Source of the DNA: UMGS1649 sp045534225
GTDB lineage: Bacteria; Bacillota; Clostridia; TANB77; CAG-465
DNA: 64,000 nt
Reading direction: 5' to 3'
NCBI GenBank assembly: GCA_045534225.1
Contig: JAZSJJ010000001.1
Span: 73,789 to 137,788, forward strand
The notes below the pieces were generated by a model. It worked only from the letters and a program-made list of their open reading frames with translations. It had not been told where the DNA came from and ran no database searches. Positions 53,692-61,424 of this stretch are shown one piece after another (within the stretch, counting starts at the first letter, position 1; every line of letters begins with the position of its first letter). The position numbers were made by a program, and so were the translations under genes.

Positions 53692-53768
53692 GGGCCTTTA
53701 GCTCAGTTGGTCAGAGCAACCGGCTCATAACCGGTGGGTCCAAGGTTCGAATCCTTGAAGGCCCACCA
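53692..53768 (+). tRNA. tRNA with CAU anticodon (Met or lysidine-type Ile2)
   Basis: 77 bases with encoded CCA. Acceptor GGGCCTT/AAGGCCC, D-arm GCTC/GAGC, anticodon stem ACCGG/CCGGT around CTCATAA, T-arm CAAGG-TTCGAAT-CCTTG. G1-C72 pairing and lack of the three G-C pairs exclude an initiator. Elongator Met and Ile2 share the CAU anticodon; the body looks close to Gram-positive Ile2 types, but I cannot decide. Confidence 0.93.
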
Positions 53769-53797
53769 CACATAAAGTAGTGAACAATATTTTATAT

Positions 53798-54104
53798 GGG
53801 CGGGTGTCCGAGTGGCTAAAGGAGGCAGACTGTAATCTTTGGTTCAAACCTAAATTTGCAGCTCATACAAGTGATTGTGTGATGATAATCTGGCTAATTC
53901 GGGGAACTCTTAACAGGTAATGCTGATGACAATCCCGAGCTAAAAGATTTAATCTTTGAGTGTAGAGACTTTATACCAGGTATCTCCTATCGAGATAAAG
54001 AGAAAGTCCAGACTACAAACATTATTTAATGGTAACGAAAGTTATGGTAGTAAGAAATCTGTTAGCGTACGCTTACGATGGTTCGAATCCATCCCCTCCC
54101 ACCA
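53798..54104 (+). tRNA. tRNA-Tyr (GTA) interrupted by a group I intron
   Basis: 5' exon 53798-53833, 3' exon 54055-54104. Joining the exons restores the anticodon arm GCAGA-CTGTAAA-TCTGT with anticodon GTA. The long variable arm (TAGCGTACGCTTAC with a GCG/CGC hairpin) is typical of bacterial tRNA-Tyr, the T-arm is GATGG-TTCGAAT-CCATC, and CCA is encoded. The acceptor GGGCGGG/CCCTCCC has a C-U mismatch at pair 4-69. Shares the promoter with the tRNA 29 bases upstream. Confidence 0.93.
53834..54054. other. group I intron in the tRNA-Tyr anticodon (221 nt)
   Basis: The intron lies between the second and third anticodon bases. P1: exon CTGT plus intron AA pairs with the guide TTGCAG (53856-53861), giving the required U-G pair at the 5' splice site (53833/53858). 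The last intron base is G. Core: P4 TCGGG/CCCGA (53899-53903, 53934-53938) with the GGGGAAC joining segment, and the late region GTGTAGAGACTTT ... AAAGTCCAGACTAC, as in IC3-type tRNA introns. No ORF of its own. Strand is + (given as unstranded only for overlap with the gene). Confidence 0.92.
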
Positions 54105-54108
54105 AATG

Positions 54109-54137
54109 CAAGTATTCAACATACTTGTATTTTTTTA
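54109..54137 (+). terminator. terminator after the tRNA genes
   Basis: 7-bp stem CAAGTAT/ATACTTG with loop TCAAC, then TATTTTTTT. Confidence 0.9.
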
Positions 54138-54163
54138 TATCTATTTTTTCAGGAGGTTATATT

Positions 54164-54550
54164 ATGTATTTTTCTACTAATAAAGAAAAAGGAAATTCTT
54201 CTTTATCTATTGCAATAGCATATTTTTCTTCTAATGGTTATACTGTTTCTATTCCTCTTAATGACACTCAAGACTATGATTTAGTCATAGAAAAAGAAAA
54301 TACACTACAAACCGTTCAGGTAAAGTCCTCATCATGTAAAAACAAAGCCGGTAATTATCAAGTTGCACTAAAAAGCTGTGGCGGTACAAAAGGCAATACA
54401 TATAAAACGTTTATTAATACAAAAGTAGACTTATTATTCATATTTTTAGAAGATCATTCTATATATTTAATTCCACGCGCAGATTTATCCAATACATCTA
54501 CCATTACTATTACTTCAAAATATTCAAAGTATAAAAGAACTCTATTTTAG
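54164..54550 (+). CDS. PD-(D/E)XK homing-endonuclease-like protein (I-Ssp6803I type)
   Basis: 128 residues. ATG at 54164 chosen because AGGAGG lies 7 bases upstream; the longer frame back to 54029 crosses the intron, exon and terminator. The plan fits the small intron-associated PD-(D/E)XK nucleases: Glu8 in an N-terminal helix, Asp39 in DYDLVIE, then Gln52-Val-Lys54 (VQVKSS) as the QxK variant of the active site, and LLFIFLEDHSIYLIPRAD later. I-Ssp6803I of this type is encoded within a cyanobacterial tRNA-fMet intron. Here the gene stands 59 bases behind the tRNA-Tyr gene, after its terminator. AT-rich, unlike the operon that follows. Confidence 0.8.
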   Translation: MYFSTNKEKGNSSLSIAIAYFSSNGYTVSIPLNDTQDYDLVIEKENTLQTVQVKSSSCKNKAGNYQVALKSCGGTKGNTYKTFINTKVDLLFIFLEDHSIYLIPRADLSNTSTITITSKYSKYKRTLF

Positions 54551-54577
54551 TTTTATGTAACCTTTTACTCTCTTTTA

Positions 54578-54606
54578 TTGCCATTTACCTATTTCTGTGA
54601 TATAAT
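54578..54606 (+). promoter_or_regulatory. promoter of the DUF1737-NADAR-like operon
   Basis: TTGCCA, 17-base spacer, TATAAT with the extended -10 TGTGATATAAT. Confidence 0.8.
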
Positions 54607-54661
54607 ATTTTCACTTTGATACAAAGAACCAAAAAATAATTATTTAAAGGAGATTTAAAGT

Positions 54662-54844
54662 ATGGAGTACAAAGTAGTTCAAGTAGAAGCAGCAACATCT
54701 TTTGCAGGTGCAATCAAAAAGGTTGAAAAAGAAGTAAACGAGCTTCTTAAGGCCGGTTGGCAATTAAGAGGCAATCTTAGAATCGTCCCTCACACCGAAT
54801 CCACATATTTCGTTGTATATCAGGTTCTTACAAAAGAATCTTAA
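54662..54844 (+). CDS. DUF1737-like small protein, copy 1
   Basis: 60 residues. MEYKVVQVEA, then a helix VEKEVNELLKAGWQLRGNL and a final strand FVVYQVLTK; this strand-helix-GW-L-G-strand order is the DUF1737 pattern. Function unknown. AAAGGAG precedes the ATG. First gene of a three-gene unit with its own promoter; the next gene is a paralogue. Confidence 0.75.
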   Translation: MEYKVVQVEAATSFAGAIKKVEKEVNELLKAGWQLRGNLRIVPHTESTYFVVYQVLTKES

Positions 54845-54858
54845 ATAAAGGAGTTCAT

Positions 54859-55059
54859 ATGGAATACCAAGTAGTTTATGCACAAGGCGGCGAATTTTAC
54901 AAAGTTGCCGAAGAGCTCGAGAAAAAGGTCAACAAACTTCTTAAAGAAGGTTGGGCACTTCAAGGTGGAGTTGCTCAGTCAATAACAAAATACGAGTGGC
55001 ATTTTATGTCCCAGGCAATGGTTAAAATGTCTGCTCGCAATGAAATACGTCAACTTTAA
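54859..55059 (+). CDS. DUF1737-like small protein, copy 2
   Basis: 66 residues. MEYQVVYAQGG, LEKKVNKLLKEGWALQGGV and FMSQAMVKM follow copy 1 position by position, so a tandem duplication is clear. AAAGGAG precedes the ATG. The gap to copy 1 is 14 bases. Confidence 0.75.
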   Translation: MEYQVVYAQGGEFYKVAEELEKKVNKLLKEGWALQGGVAQSITKYEWHFMSQAMVKMSARNEIRQL

Positions 55060-55075
55060 TTAAGGAGAGATACAA

Positions 55076-55684
55076 ATGACAGAACCTAAAAACTCAATCA
55101 TTTGCCCGGTATGTGGCAAAACCGCTAAGCGGTTACCCATTCATGTAAATCCACTTTACAGATGTGATGAATGTGGTTTTCTTTCAAGCGATGAAAATGT
55201 TGTAAACATCTCATATGGAGATCCCAGGTCTGCTTCTCTTTCCAATCTTTACCCACATGAGTTTATTCTCTATGGGTTATATCCCACAACAAATCTTTCT
55301 GAGAAGCAGATAACCTGCCCTTCTATGGAATCCTTCTTGCAAGGACTTAAGATTCAGGATAAAGATTTGCAAAATATTTTTATGCGTAACTATTCCGGCA
55401 TGGCCGCATACAAAATTTCTGCAATCTTAAACGATTGGAAAGATTCCCAAACCCTCTGGTTTAACGGAGTCCCTTACAACAGATACAGCGATGAATACAC
55501 CGAACTCATCACAAAAGCTTACGATGCACTCTTTGAAACAAATGTTATTTTCAGAGAAATCGTACTTCCTAAGTTCAAGGGCAAAATCCTGATTCACACC
55601 ACCGGAAAAGATTCTGAATCCGATACCGTTCTTACCGAAGCAGAATTCAGATACCAGCTTAACAGACTCATGAAGCGCTTGTAA
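55076..55684 (+). CDS. zinc-ribbon protein with divergent NADAR-like domain
   Basis: 202 residues. N-terminal zinc ribbon CPVC...CDEC (Cys10, 13, 30, 33). From about residue 50 the order resembles the NADAR/YbiA fold: SLSNLYPHEFILYG, then CPSMESFLQGLKIQD with Glu85 where YbiA has its SEHYFQAQK glutamate, an AAYKIS helix, ITKAYDALFETN and KGKILIHTTGKDSES. The YbiA segment with W-G-D-G and N-x-LG is missing. NADAR proteins act on N-glycosidic or ADP-ribosyl bonds; this one may be altered or inactive. AAGGAG precedes the ATG. Higher G and C content than rpoD nearby. Confidence 0.6.
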   Translation: MTEPKNSIICPVCGKTAKRLPIHVNPLYRCDECGFLSSDENVVNISYGDPRSASLSNLYPHEFILYGLYPTTNLSEKQITCPSMESFLQGLKIQDKDLQNIFMRNYSGMAAYKISAILNDWKDSQTLWFNGVPYNRYSDEYTELITKAYDALFETNVIFREIVLPKFKGKILIHTTGKDSESDTVLTEAEFRYQLNRLMKRL

Positions 55685-55691
55685 GCGTAAT

Positions 55692-55724
55692 AAAGAGCAG
55701 TAGTTAAAACTACTGCTCTTTTAT
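55692..55724. terminator. bidirectional terminator between the NADAR-like gene and rpoD
   Basis: 13-bp stem AAGAGCAGTAGTT/AACTACTGCTCTT with a two-base loop, then TTATC. Confidence 0.85.
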
Positions 55725-55726
55725 CT

Positions 55727-57028
55727 TTATTTGTCCGTGCTCATAAAATCTTTTAATTTTTTACTTCTTGATGGATGTCTTAATTTTCTTAAAGCTTTTG
55801 CTTCTATTTGTCTTATTCTTTCACGAGTTACCATAAATTCACGACCAACTTCTTCAAGAGTTCTTGTTCTTCCATCTTCTAAACCAAATCTAAGTCTTAA
55901 TACTCTAGCTTCTCTTGGTGTTAATGTTTCCATTACTTCTTCTATTTGTTCTTTAAGTAGAACATCTGCTGCTTGATCTGATGGAGATGGTGCATCATCA
56001 TCTGGAATAAAGTTTCCAACGCTACTATCATCTTCTTCACCAACTGGAGTTTCTAGAGATATTGGATCTTGAGATATTTTTAATATATCTCTTACTTTAT
56101 CTACTGGTATTTCCATTTCTGCAGCTATCTCTTCTGGAGTTGGTTCTCTTCCCATAGTTTGTAATAGATGTCTAGATACTCTCATAAGTCTATTTATTGT
56201 TTCAACCATGTGTACTGGTATTCTTATCGTTCTAGCTTGGTCTGCAATAGCTCTTGTTATTGCTTGTCTAATCCACCATGTAGCATATGTACTAAATTTA
56301 AATCCTTTTACTGGATCAAATTTATCTACAGCTTTAATAAGTCCCAGATTTCCTTCTTGTATTAAATCTAAGAAGTGCATTCCTCTACCTATATATCTTT
56401 TAGCTATACTTACAACTAGTCTTAGGTTAGATTCTACAAGTTTTTTCTTTGCTGCTTTATCTCCGGCGACCATTTTTTCTGCAAGTTCGGCTTCTTCATC
56501 TAAAGATAATAGCTCTATCTTACCTATTTCCTTTAAGAACATTCTTACAGGATCATCTACACTTATATTATCTATGAATGAGAAATCGTTTATATCATCT
56601 TCTAATAATATATTTTTTTCAATTTCAGAGATATCTTCAAGGTTTGGTTCAATATCTAATTCTGCAAGAGATACTGATTTATCTCCTTGAGCCATCTTTT
56701 CTATTATACTATCGTCTTTTACTTCTTCGTCTTCATCTGGTTCTTCTGGTATTATGTCATCTCCTTTTTTAGTTTCGTCTATCATTTCTATACCAGCTTG
56801 TTCAAGTTTTTGATATAAAGCGTCTACATCTTCTGGTTCTAGACCCTTTTCGCCCATGTAATCTACTATTTCTTTATATGTAAATCCTTTTTTAGCTACT
56901 GCTGCTTCTACAAATTCTGCTATAGCTGTTTCTTTAGCATTCTTTTTAGATGCTTTTGTAGTTTTTTTAGTTTTAACTTCTTCCACTACTTCTACTTCCT
57001 TTATTTCAGATTCCTTTTTTCTTCCCAT
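55727..57028 (-). CDS. rpoD: RNA polymerase primary sigma factor (sigma-A)
   Basis: 433 residues. A charged N-terminal extension and region 1.1 (about 1-110) lead to region 1.2 (DDPVRMFLKEIGKI), region 2 (GNLGLIKAVDKFD, FSTYATWWIRQAI), region 3 and region 4 (TLEEVGREFMVTRERIRQIE helix-turn-helix). The Lys/Glu/Val-rich first 30 residues are longer than usual. The many TTGACA/TATAAT promoters in this window are its expected targets. It follows dnaG, the common Gram-positive order, but no rpsU is present. Confidence 0.97.
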   Translation of the reverse strand: MGRKKESEIKEVEVVEEVKTKKTTKASKKNAKETAIAEFVEAAVAKKGFTYKEIVDYMGEKGLEPEDVDALYQKLEQAGIEMIDETKKGDDIIPEEPDEDEEVKDDSIIEKMAQGDKSVSLAELDIEPNLEDISEIEKNILLEDDINDFSFIDNISVDDPVRMFLKEIGKIELLSLDEEAELAEKMVAGDKAAKKKLVESNLRLVVSIAKRYIGRGMHFLDLIQEGNLGLIKAVDKFDPVKGFKFSTYATWWIRQAITRAIADQARTIRIPVHMVETINRLMRVSRHLLQTMGREPTPEEIAAEMEIPVDKVRDILKISQDPISLETPVGEEDDSSVGNFIPDDDAPSPSDQAADVLLKEQIEEVMETLTPREARVLRLRFGLEDGRTRTLEEVGREFMVTRERIRQIEAKALRKLRHPSRSKKLKDFMSTDK

Positions 57029-57097
57029 TATATTATTCTCTCCCTAATATTAAATTTATACAACATTAAATTTTAAATTACAACCTTTTTTCTTTTT

Positions 57098-58900
57098 TTA
57101 TTTCATTTTAGCAATTTTTAACATTATTTGTTTAAGTTCTACCTCAAGAAATTCTTTCTCATCCTTAGATATGTTTTCATTTTCTAATTCCTTAAATATC
57201 TCTTCTCTTCTATTTTGATATTGATACTTCCTAAATGTTTTATCCATTTCAGTATAAAGTTTGTCTTTATCAAAATCGGATAGGTTAATTGCTAAAATTT
57301 CAGTAATTAAGTTTAAGGTGTCACTATCAGAGATTCTTGTTAATACATTAATCTTTGTTATATCTTGCTCGTTATTTAATTCCTTTAGGAAGATAAATAA
57401 GTTTCGCACATCCTCGTATACAAAATCTCTTTCGTTAAATCTATCTAGCACTTGGTTAATTAATTTTTTATCTTTACCAAGTAACATAGCAACTATATAT
57501 TCTTCTTGCTTCTTTCTGAGTGTCAAAGGGCCTTTTTCTTTTCGCTCAGCTACTCTTTCTTTAACCTTGACTACTTTTTCCTCTTTAACATTCTTTTTAA
57601 GCTTTTTATTTATTTCAGATTCAATTGCCGCTTTACTTACGTTATATTTCTTAGCAATTGTATCTACATACATTTCTCTTTCTATATCGTTTTCAAGGGT
57701 TGCTAAAATATCTGCCGTTCTGCTTAAGAATTTAACTTTGTTATCAAAGTTATTATCATCTTCGAGTAATTTTTCCATTCTGCTTATTTTGTATTCTATA
57801 TGTGAAATACTCTTCTTTACACAATCTTCAAAGCGTTCTTTTCCATACTTTTTAATATACTCATCTGGATCTTTTGCATCCTCTTTGTCTAGTCTTAATA
57901 CTTTAACTTTAAGTCCCTCTTTAACAAGTATATCTATTGCTCTTAATGTAGCATTTTGTCCGGCAGCATCTTGGTCATATGAAATAATTACAGTATCTGT
58001 ATATTTCTTAAGTAGCTTAGCTTGCTTTTCTGTAAATGCAGTACCCAAACTTGCTACAACATTTGTAATGCCAGATTTATGCGGAGCTACTGTATCCATA
58101 TATCCTTCAACAATTATTACAGAATTTAATTGTTCTTTTTTTGCAACATTCATTCCGTATAAATTGCTACCTTTATGGTATAACGCATTTTCTGGTGAAT
58201 TAACATACTTAGGTAAAGAGTTGTCTAATACTCTACCACCAAAAGCAATTACTCTATCTCTTGTGTCAAAGATTGGGAATATTAATCTACCTGCAAAATT
58301 TTCGTATATGTCTCCACGCATGTTTTTTGAAACAACGCCTGCAGCCAAAATATCCTCTTTTCTATACCCCAATCTTGTTAAGTATGCCGTTAGAGTTTCT
58401 GAGCTCTTAGACCCGTATCCTAGGCCAAATCTAGTTATTGTTTTTGAGTCTAAATCTCTTTTTATTAAATAATCTTTAAGAATGCTCTTTTCTTTCTTAA
58501 CTTCTTCTGTTAATGCATCAAAGAAATATCTTGCAGTAGACTTATTTATTTCAAGTATTGTATCTCTTAAATCTTTCTTTGTGTCTACTGTAGTAGTTGT
58601 CTTAAATTTTTCTAAATCTATATTAGCCCTTTCAGCTAATGTTTCTAATGTTTCCCTAAAATCTAAATTTTCTAGTTTAGATACAAATTGTATTACTGTA
58701 CCTCCTTGTCCGCATCCAAAACATTTATATATTTGCTTGTCCGCTGACACAGTAAAAGAAGGAGTCTTCTCTTTATGGAAAGGGCATAACCCTAAGTAGT
58801 TTGCGCCTCTTCTTTTTAATGGTACATATTCATTTACTACTTCTACTATATCTGTAGATGCTAAGATTTCATCTATTAAATCTTCTGAATAATATGCCAT
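57098..58900 (-). CDS. dnaG: DNA primase
   Basis: 600 residues. The CHC2 zinc motif is intact (GLCPFHKEKTPSF ... CFGCGQGG), the catalytic core carries IIVEGYMDTV and SYDQDAAG of the Toprim domain, and the C-terminal DnaB-binding region is helical. Makes RNA primers for replication. AAGGAGG precedes the ATG. Same strand as rpoD with a 69-base gap, so likely one transcription unit. Confidence 0.97.
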   Translation of the reverse strand: MAYYSEDLIDEILASTDIVEVVNEYVPLKRRGANYLGLCPFHKEKTPSFTVSADKQIYKCFGCGQGGTVIQFVSKLENLDFRETLETLAERANIDLEKFKTTTTVDTKKDLRDTILEINKSTARYFFDALTEEVKKEKSILKDYLIKRDLDSKTITRFGLGYGSKSSETLTAYLTRLGYRKEDILAAGVVSKNMRGDIYENFAGRLIFPIFDTRDRVIAFGGRVLDNSLPKYVNSPENALYHKGSNLYGMNVAKKEQLNSVIIVEGYMDTVAPHKSGITNVVASLGTAFTEKQAKLLKKYTDTVIISYDQDAAGQNATLRAIDILVKEGLKVKVLRLDKEDAKDPDEYIKKYGKERFEDCVKKSISHIEYKISRMEKLLEDDNNFDNKVKFLSRTADILATLENDIEREMYVDTIAKKYNVSKAAIESEINKKLKKNVKEEKVVKVKERVAERKEKGPLTLRKKQEEYIVAMLLGKDKKLINQVLDRFNERDFVYEDVRNLFIFLKELNNEQDITKINVLTRISDSDTLNLITEILAINLSDFDKDKLYTEMDKTFRKYQYQNRREEIFKELENENISKDEKEFLEVELKQIMLKIAKMK

Positions 58901-58931
58901 AATTTCCTCCTTCTATTTTATTTGTATTAAA

Positions 58932-60194
58932 TTAATCGTTTCTATCTTTTAATAATTTTATCTTCTCTTCTCTATTATAATATATATTACACATATTTGA
59001 AACAAGCAATAATATTAATGTTACATCAAAAATTGTTGCGGTATATGTTACATTTTTACTTAGCATCATCGAAATAATTACAAGTATATTTAGAATCTTT
59101 ACCGCTACCATTTTTATATCTAAATTTCTTTTTAATATTACGCCTATTATTTCTAATAACACTATTAATACTATTAGAACTATATAATAATTTCTAGATG
59201 TATTTAACGCTTCTATAGTTCTATTTACAAGTTCTGATATATTTGTTGTAAATGCAAAATTTGTAGAAGATGTTGTTAAACTAACTATTATTGTAACAAC
59301 ACCTGTTAATGCTAATACTATTAACGCTGTATTAATTAATTTTGAGAAATTAGTTTGTTCTATTTTATATAATATTTTCTTTATATTAAACGAAACTTTT
59401 GATTTTATTTTTTCACCAAAAGATATGTGTGCTATATCTATATATGTCGCTGCAGCTGTTAAAGTTGCTACAAATAGCATCCAAAACATCCACGAACCAC
59501 CAAGTATTATATCTATACTTGCTATGCCTCCTAATACTAAAGACATGTACAAATATTTTTTTGTTTTTAATTTATATTGTTTTACTAAATCTATTATATT
59601 TAATATTATATAAAAGCCTATTAATACAAATAATAAATTGTAATTATATCTATTATATTCTATTACAAAATATAACGACTGTGGTAGGAATATATATAAT
59701 ATTGTTGCTGTCGCAGATAAGAAATCGCTCTTTGTAATATTCTCTAATATTTTCTTTATTAATACGACCACAATATATGTAATCGTTGTATTTATTATAA
59801 CATTTGTGTAAATAGTATTACCAATAACTAAATTAACTAGTTTGAAAAGATAAGAACCCAACCCTTGGCCAAACGATGGTGGTATTATTTCTACATTCCT
59901 TTTGGTAAATACAAACACCATACCTATTCTTGTAACAAGCGTCAGAACCGCAAGGTACATATACCTGTATAGTACCATTATTTTTGTGCTTGTCACCTTT
60001 TTGTTTAACCTCTTTTTTAGCCACATATACATAGAAATACTACTTATTAAAATAAGCATATATACAAGCTTTATTCCAAAGCCTAAATCACTTTTTACAG
60101 TTATGCTATTTTTTAATAAGCAGATAGCTATATATACTAGCAATAGCATATATATTATTGTAATTATGCTACAAATAATTCTACTTCTTTTCAA
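58932..60194 (-). CDS. polytopic membrane protein, possibly GT-C type
   Basis: 420 residues with about ten to twelve membrane segments. The arrangement (short cytoplasmic start, PPSFGQGLGSYLFKLVN loop, PQSLYFVIEYNRYNYNLLFVLIGFYI) is similar to lipid-sugar dependent GT-C mannosyltransferase-like proteins, but no clear catalytic DxD/ExD motif is visible. It lies 31 bases upstream of dnaG's end of the strand order and may be an independent unit. The call is weak. Confidence 0.5.
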   Translation of the reverse strand: MKRSRIICSIITIIYMLLLVYIAICLLKNSITVKSDLGFGIKLVYMLILISSISMYMWLKKRLNKKVTSTKIMVLYRYMYLAVLTLVTRIGMVFVFTKRNVEIIPPSFGQGLGSYLFKLVNLVIGNTIYTNVIINTTITYIVVVLIKKILENITKSDFLSATATILYIFLPQSLYFVIEYNRYNYNLLFVLIGFYIILNIIDLVKQYKLKTKKYLYMSLVLGGIASIDIILGGSWMFWMLFVATLTAAATYIDIAHISFGEKIKSKVSFNIKKILYKIEQTNFSKLINTALIVLALTGVVTIIVSLTTSSTNFAFTTNISELVNRTIEALNTSRNYYIVLIVLIVLLEIIGVILKRNLDIKMVAVKILNILVIISMMLSKNVTYTATIFDVTLILLLVSNMCNIYYNREEKIKLLKDRND

Positions 60195-60274
60195 CTTTTA
60201 CACCCGCATTTATATTATGCCTTGAATTATACCACACAAAGCTTAATTTCTCAAGAATTATACAGATAATATTA

Positions 60275-60309
60275 TAAAAAAGTGATTAGGAATAACCCAA
60301 TCACTTTTT
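60275..60309 (-). terminator. terminator after the third pilin-like gene
   Basis: 11- to 12-bp stem AAAAAGTGATT/AATCACTTTTT with an 11-base loop and T run on the minus strand. Confidence 0.8.
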
Positions 60310-60311
60310 AC

Positions 60312-61412
60312 TTATTTTAATCTAAATATTTTTCCTGTCTTTGAATATAATATTACTCTACCAGATAATAGTGGTACATAAAAGTCTTCTTCATTATCAT
60401 CGAGATATATTCCTCCCATGTCTTCATATGTAGAATTATATGTTGTAGCACCTGTTATTTTAACTGTTCCATCAGCATTTAGCACTAATTCGTTTCCCGC
60501 ATCATCAACATATGTTGCTCCAAGATATGCACCTACTTTAGCAGAACTTAATCTTCTTATATATTTTCCGCTAGCATGTTCATGTAATATTACCTCATCT
60601 CCAAACGGTGTTGCATAAACATAACACGTTCCACAGCCGTTATGATATGTATAAATATGCTTATTACCTAAAACTGTATATACTCTTTCTGACATAACAG
60701 AGCCAGCATAATATAACGTTACTTTAGATGAATTGTCCATAGTTAATTTGTCTTCACCATCTATATATTCTACACCATATTTAATTCCTGTAACTGTATC
60801 TTTTTCCAACATTGTCATTGTGTATGGAACTGTATTGGTAATTGTTTTTCCATCTTCTGAGAATGTAAGATTTGCAACACCAGGTACATTAGCGCTTGAA
60901 TTAGCATATCCGTCTACACTTCCATAAGTTCCAGGTGTTATTATCATTTCTCCAGTTTCAGTATTAGTTATAGTATATGCAACATACGTTTCGTCTTCAA
61001 AAAATGCATAGCCTAGTACTGGGTTTCCCGATACACTTGTTAAACTATTAGTTAAATATAATTTATCAAAATAGAATCCATATTCATTTTTTACTAGTTT
61101 AACTCCACCTGGTAATGTAACTGTAACGCCACTGTTATCTACTTCAAATTCATATTTATCTTTATAATCCTCCAATTTTTCTAATACAGAATCTTTTAAT
61201 GCTTGGTCCCTTTTTCCTGCTAAAAACTCTTCAGACCAAATTAAATTTGCTAATTGTTCTACTTGTTTGTAGTTTGTCGCGTCAACCGCTTCGTTTGCTC
61301 TGCCAATTATTCCTGTGTTATTTAATGTAATAACTACGGCAGCAGCTAATATTATCATTACTATTATTGTTATTACTAATACTATTAATGATATACCTTG
61401 TTTTCTTTTCAT
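60312..61412 (-). CDS. pilin-like protein with class III-type N-terminus, copy 3
   Basis: 366 residues. MKRKQGISLIVLVITIIVM and NNTGIIGRANEAVDATNYKQVEQLANLIW repeat the N-terminal module of the other two copies, including Val at +5 and the AGKRDQ...VLEKLEDYKDKYEF helix seen in copy 1. The C-terminal two thirds are different: beta-rich with Gly/Thr/Val, HEHASGKYIRRL and a CGTC pair (NGCGTCYVY). AAGGAGG precedes the ATG. Located between membrane-protein and glycosyltransferase genes. Surface role likely, function unknown. Confidence 0.65.
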   Translation of the reverse strand: MKRKQGISLIVLVITIIVMIILAAAVVITLNNTGIIGRANEAVDATNYKQVEQLANLIWSEEFLAGKRDQALKDSVLEKLEDYKDKYEFEVDNSGVTVTLPGGVKLVKNEYGFYFDKLYLTNSLTSVSGNPVLGYAFFEDETYVAYTITNTETGEMIITPGTYGSVDGYANSSANVPGVANLTFSEDGKTITNTVPYTMTMLEKDTVTGIKYGVEYIDGEDKLTMDNSSKVTLYYAGSVMSERVYTVLGNKHIYTYHNGCGTCYVYATPFGDEVILHEHASGKYIRRLSSAKVGAYLGATYVDDAGNELVLNADGTVKITGATTYNSTYEDMGGIYLDDNEEDFYVPLLSGRVILYSKTGKIFRLK

Positions 61413-61424
61413 ATATTTTCCTCC

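Noticed and set aside
54029..54163. 45-residue N-terminal extension of the homing-endonuclease-like protein
   Set aside because: It would be translated from the intron, the tRNA exon and the terminator; the ATG at 54164 has an AGGAGG site.
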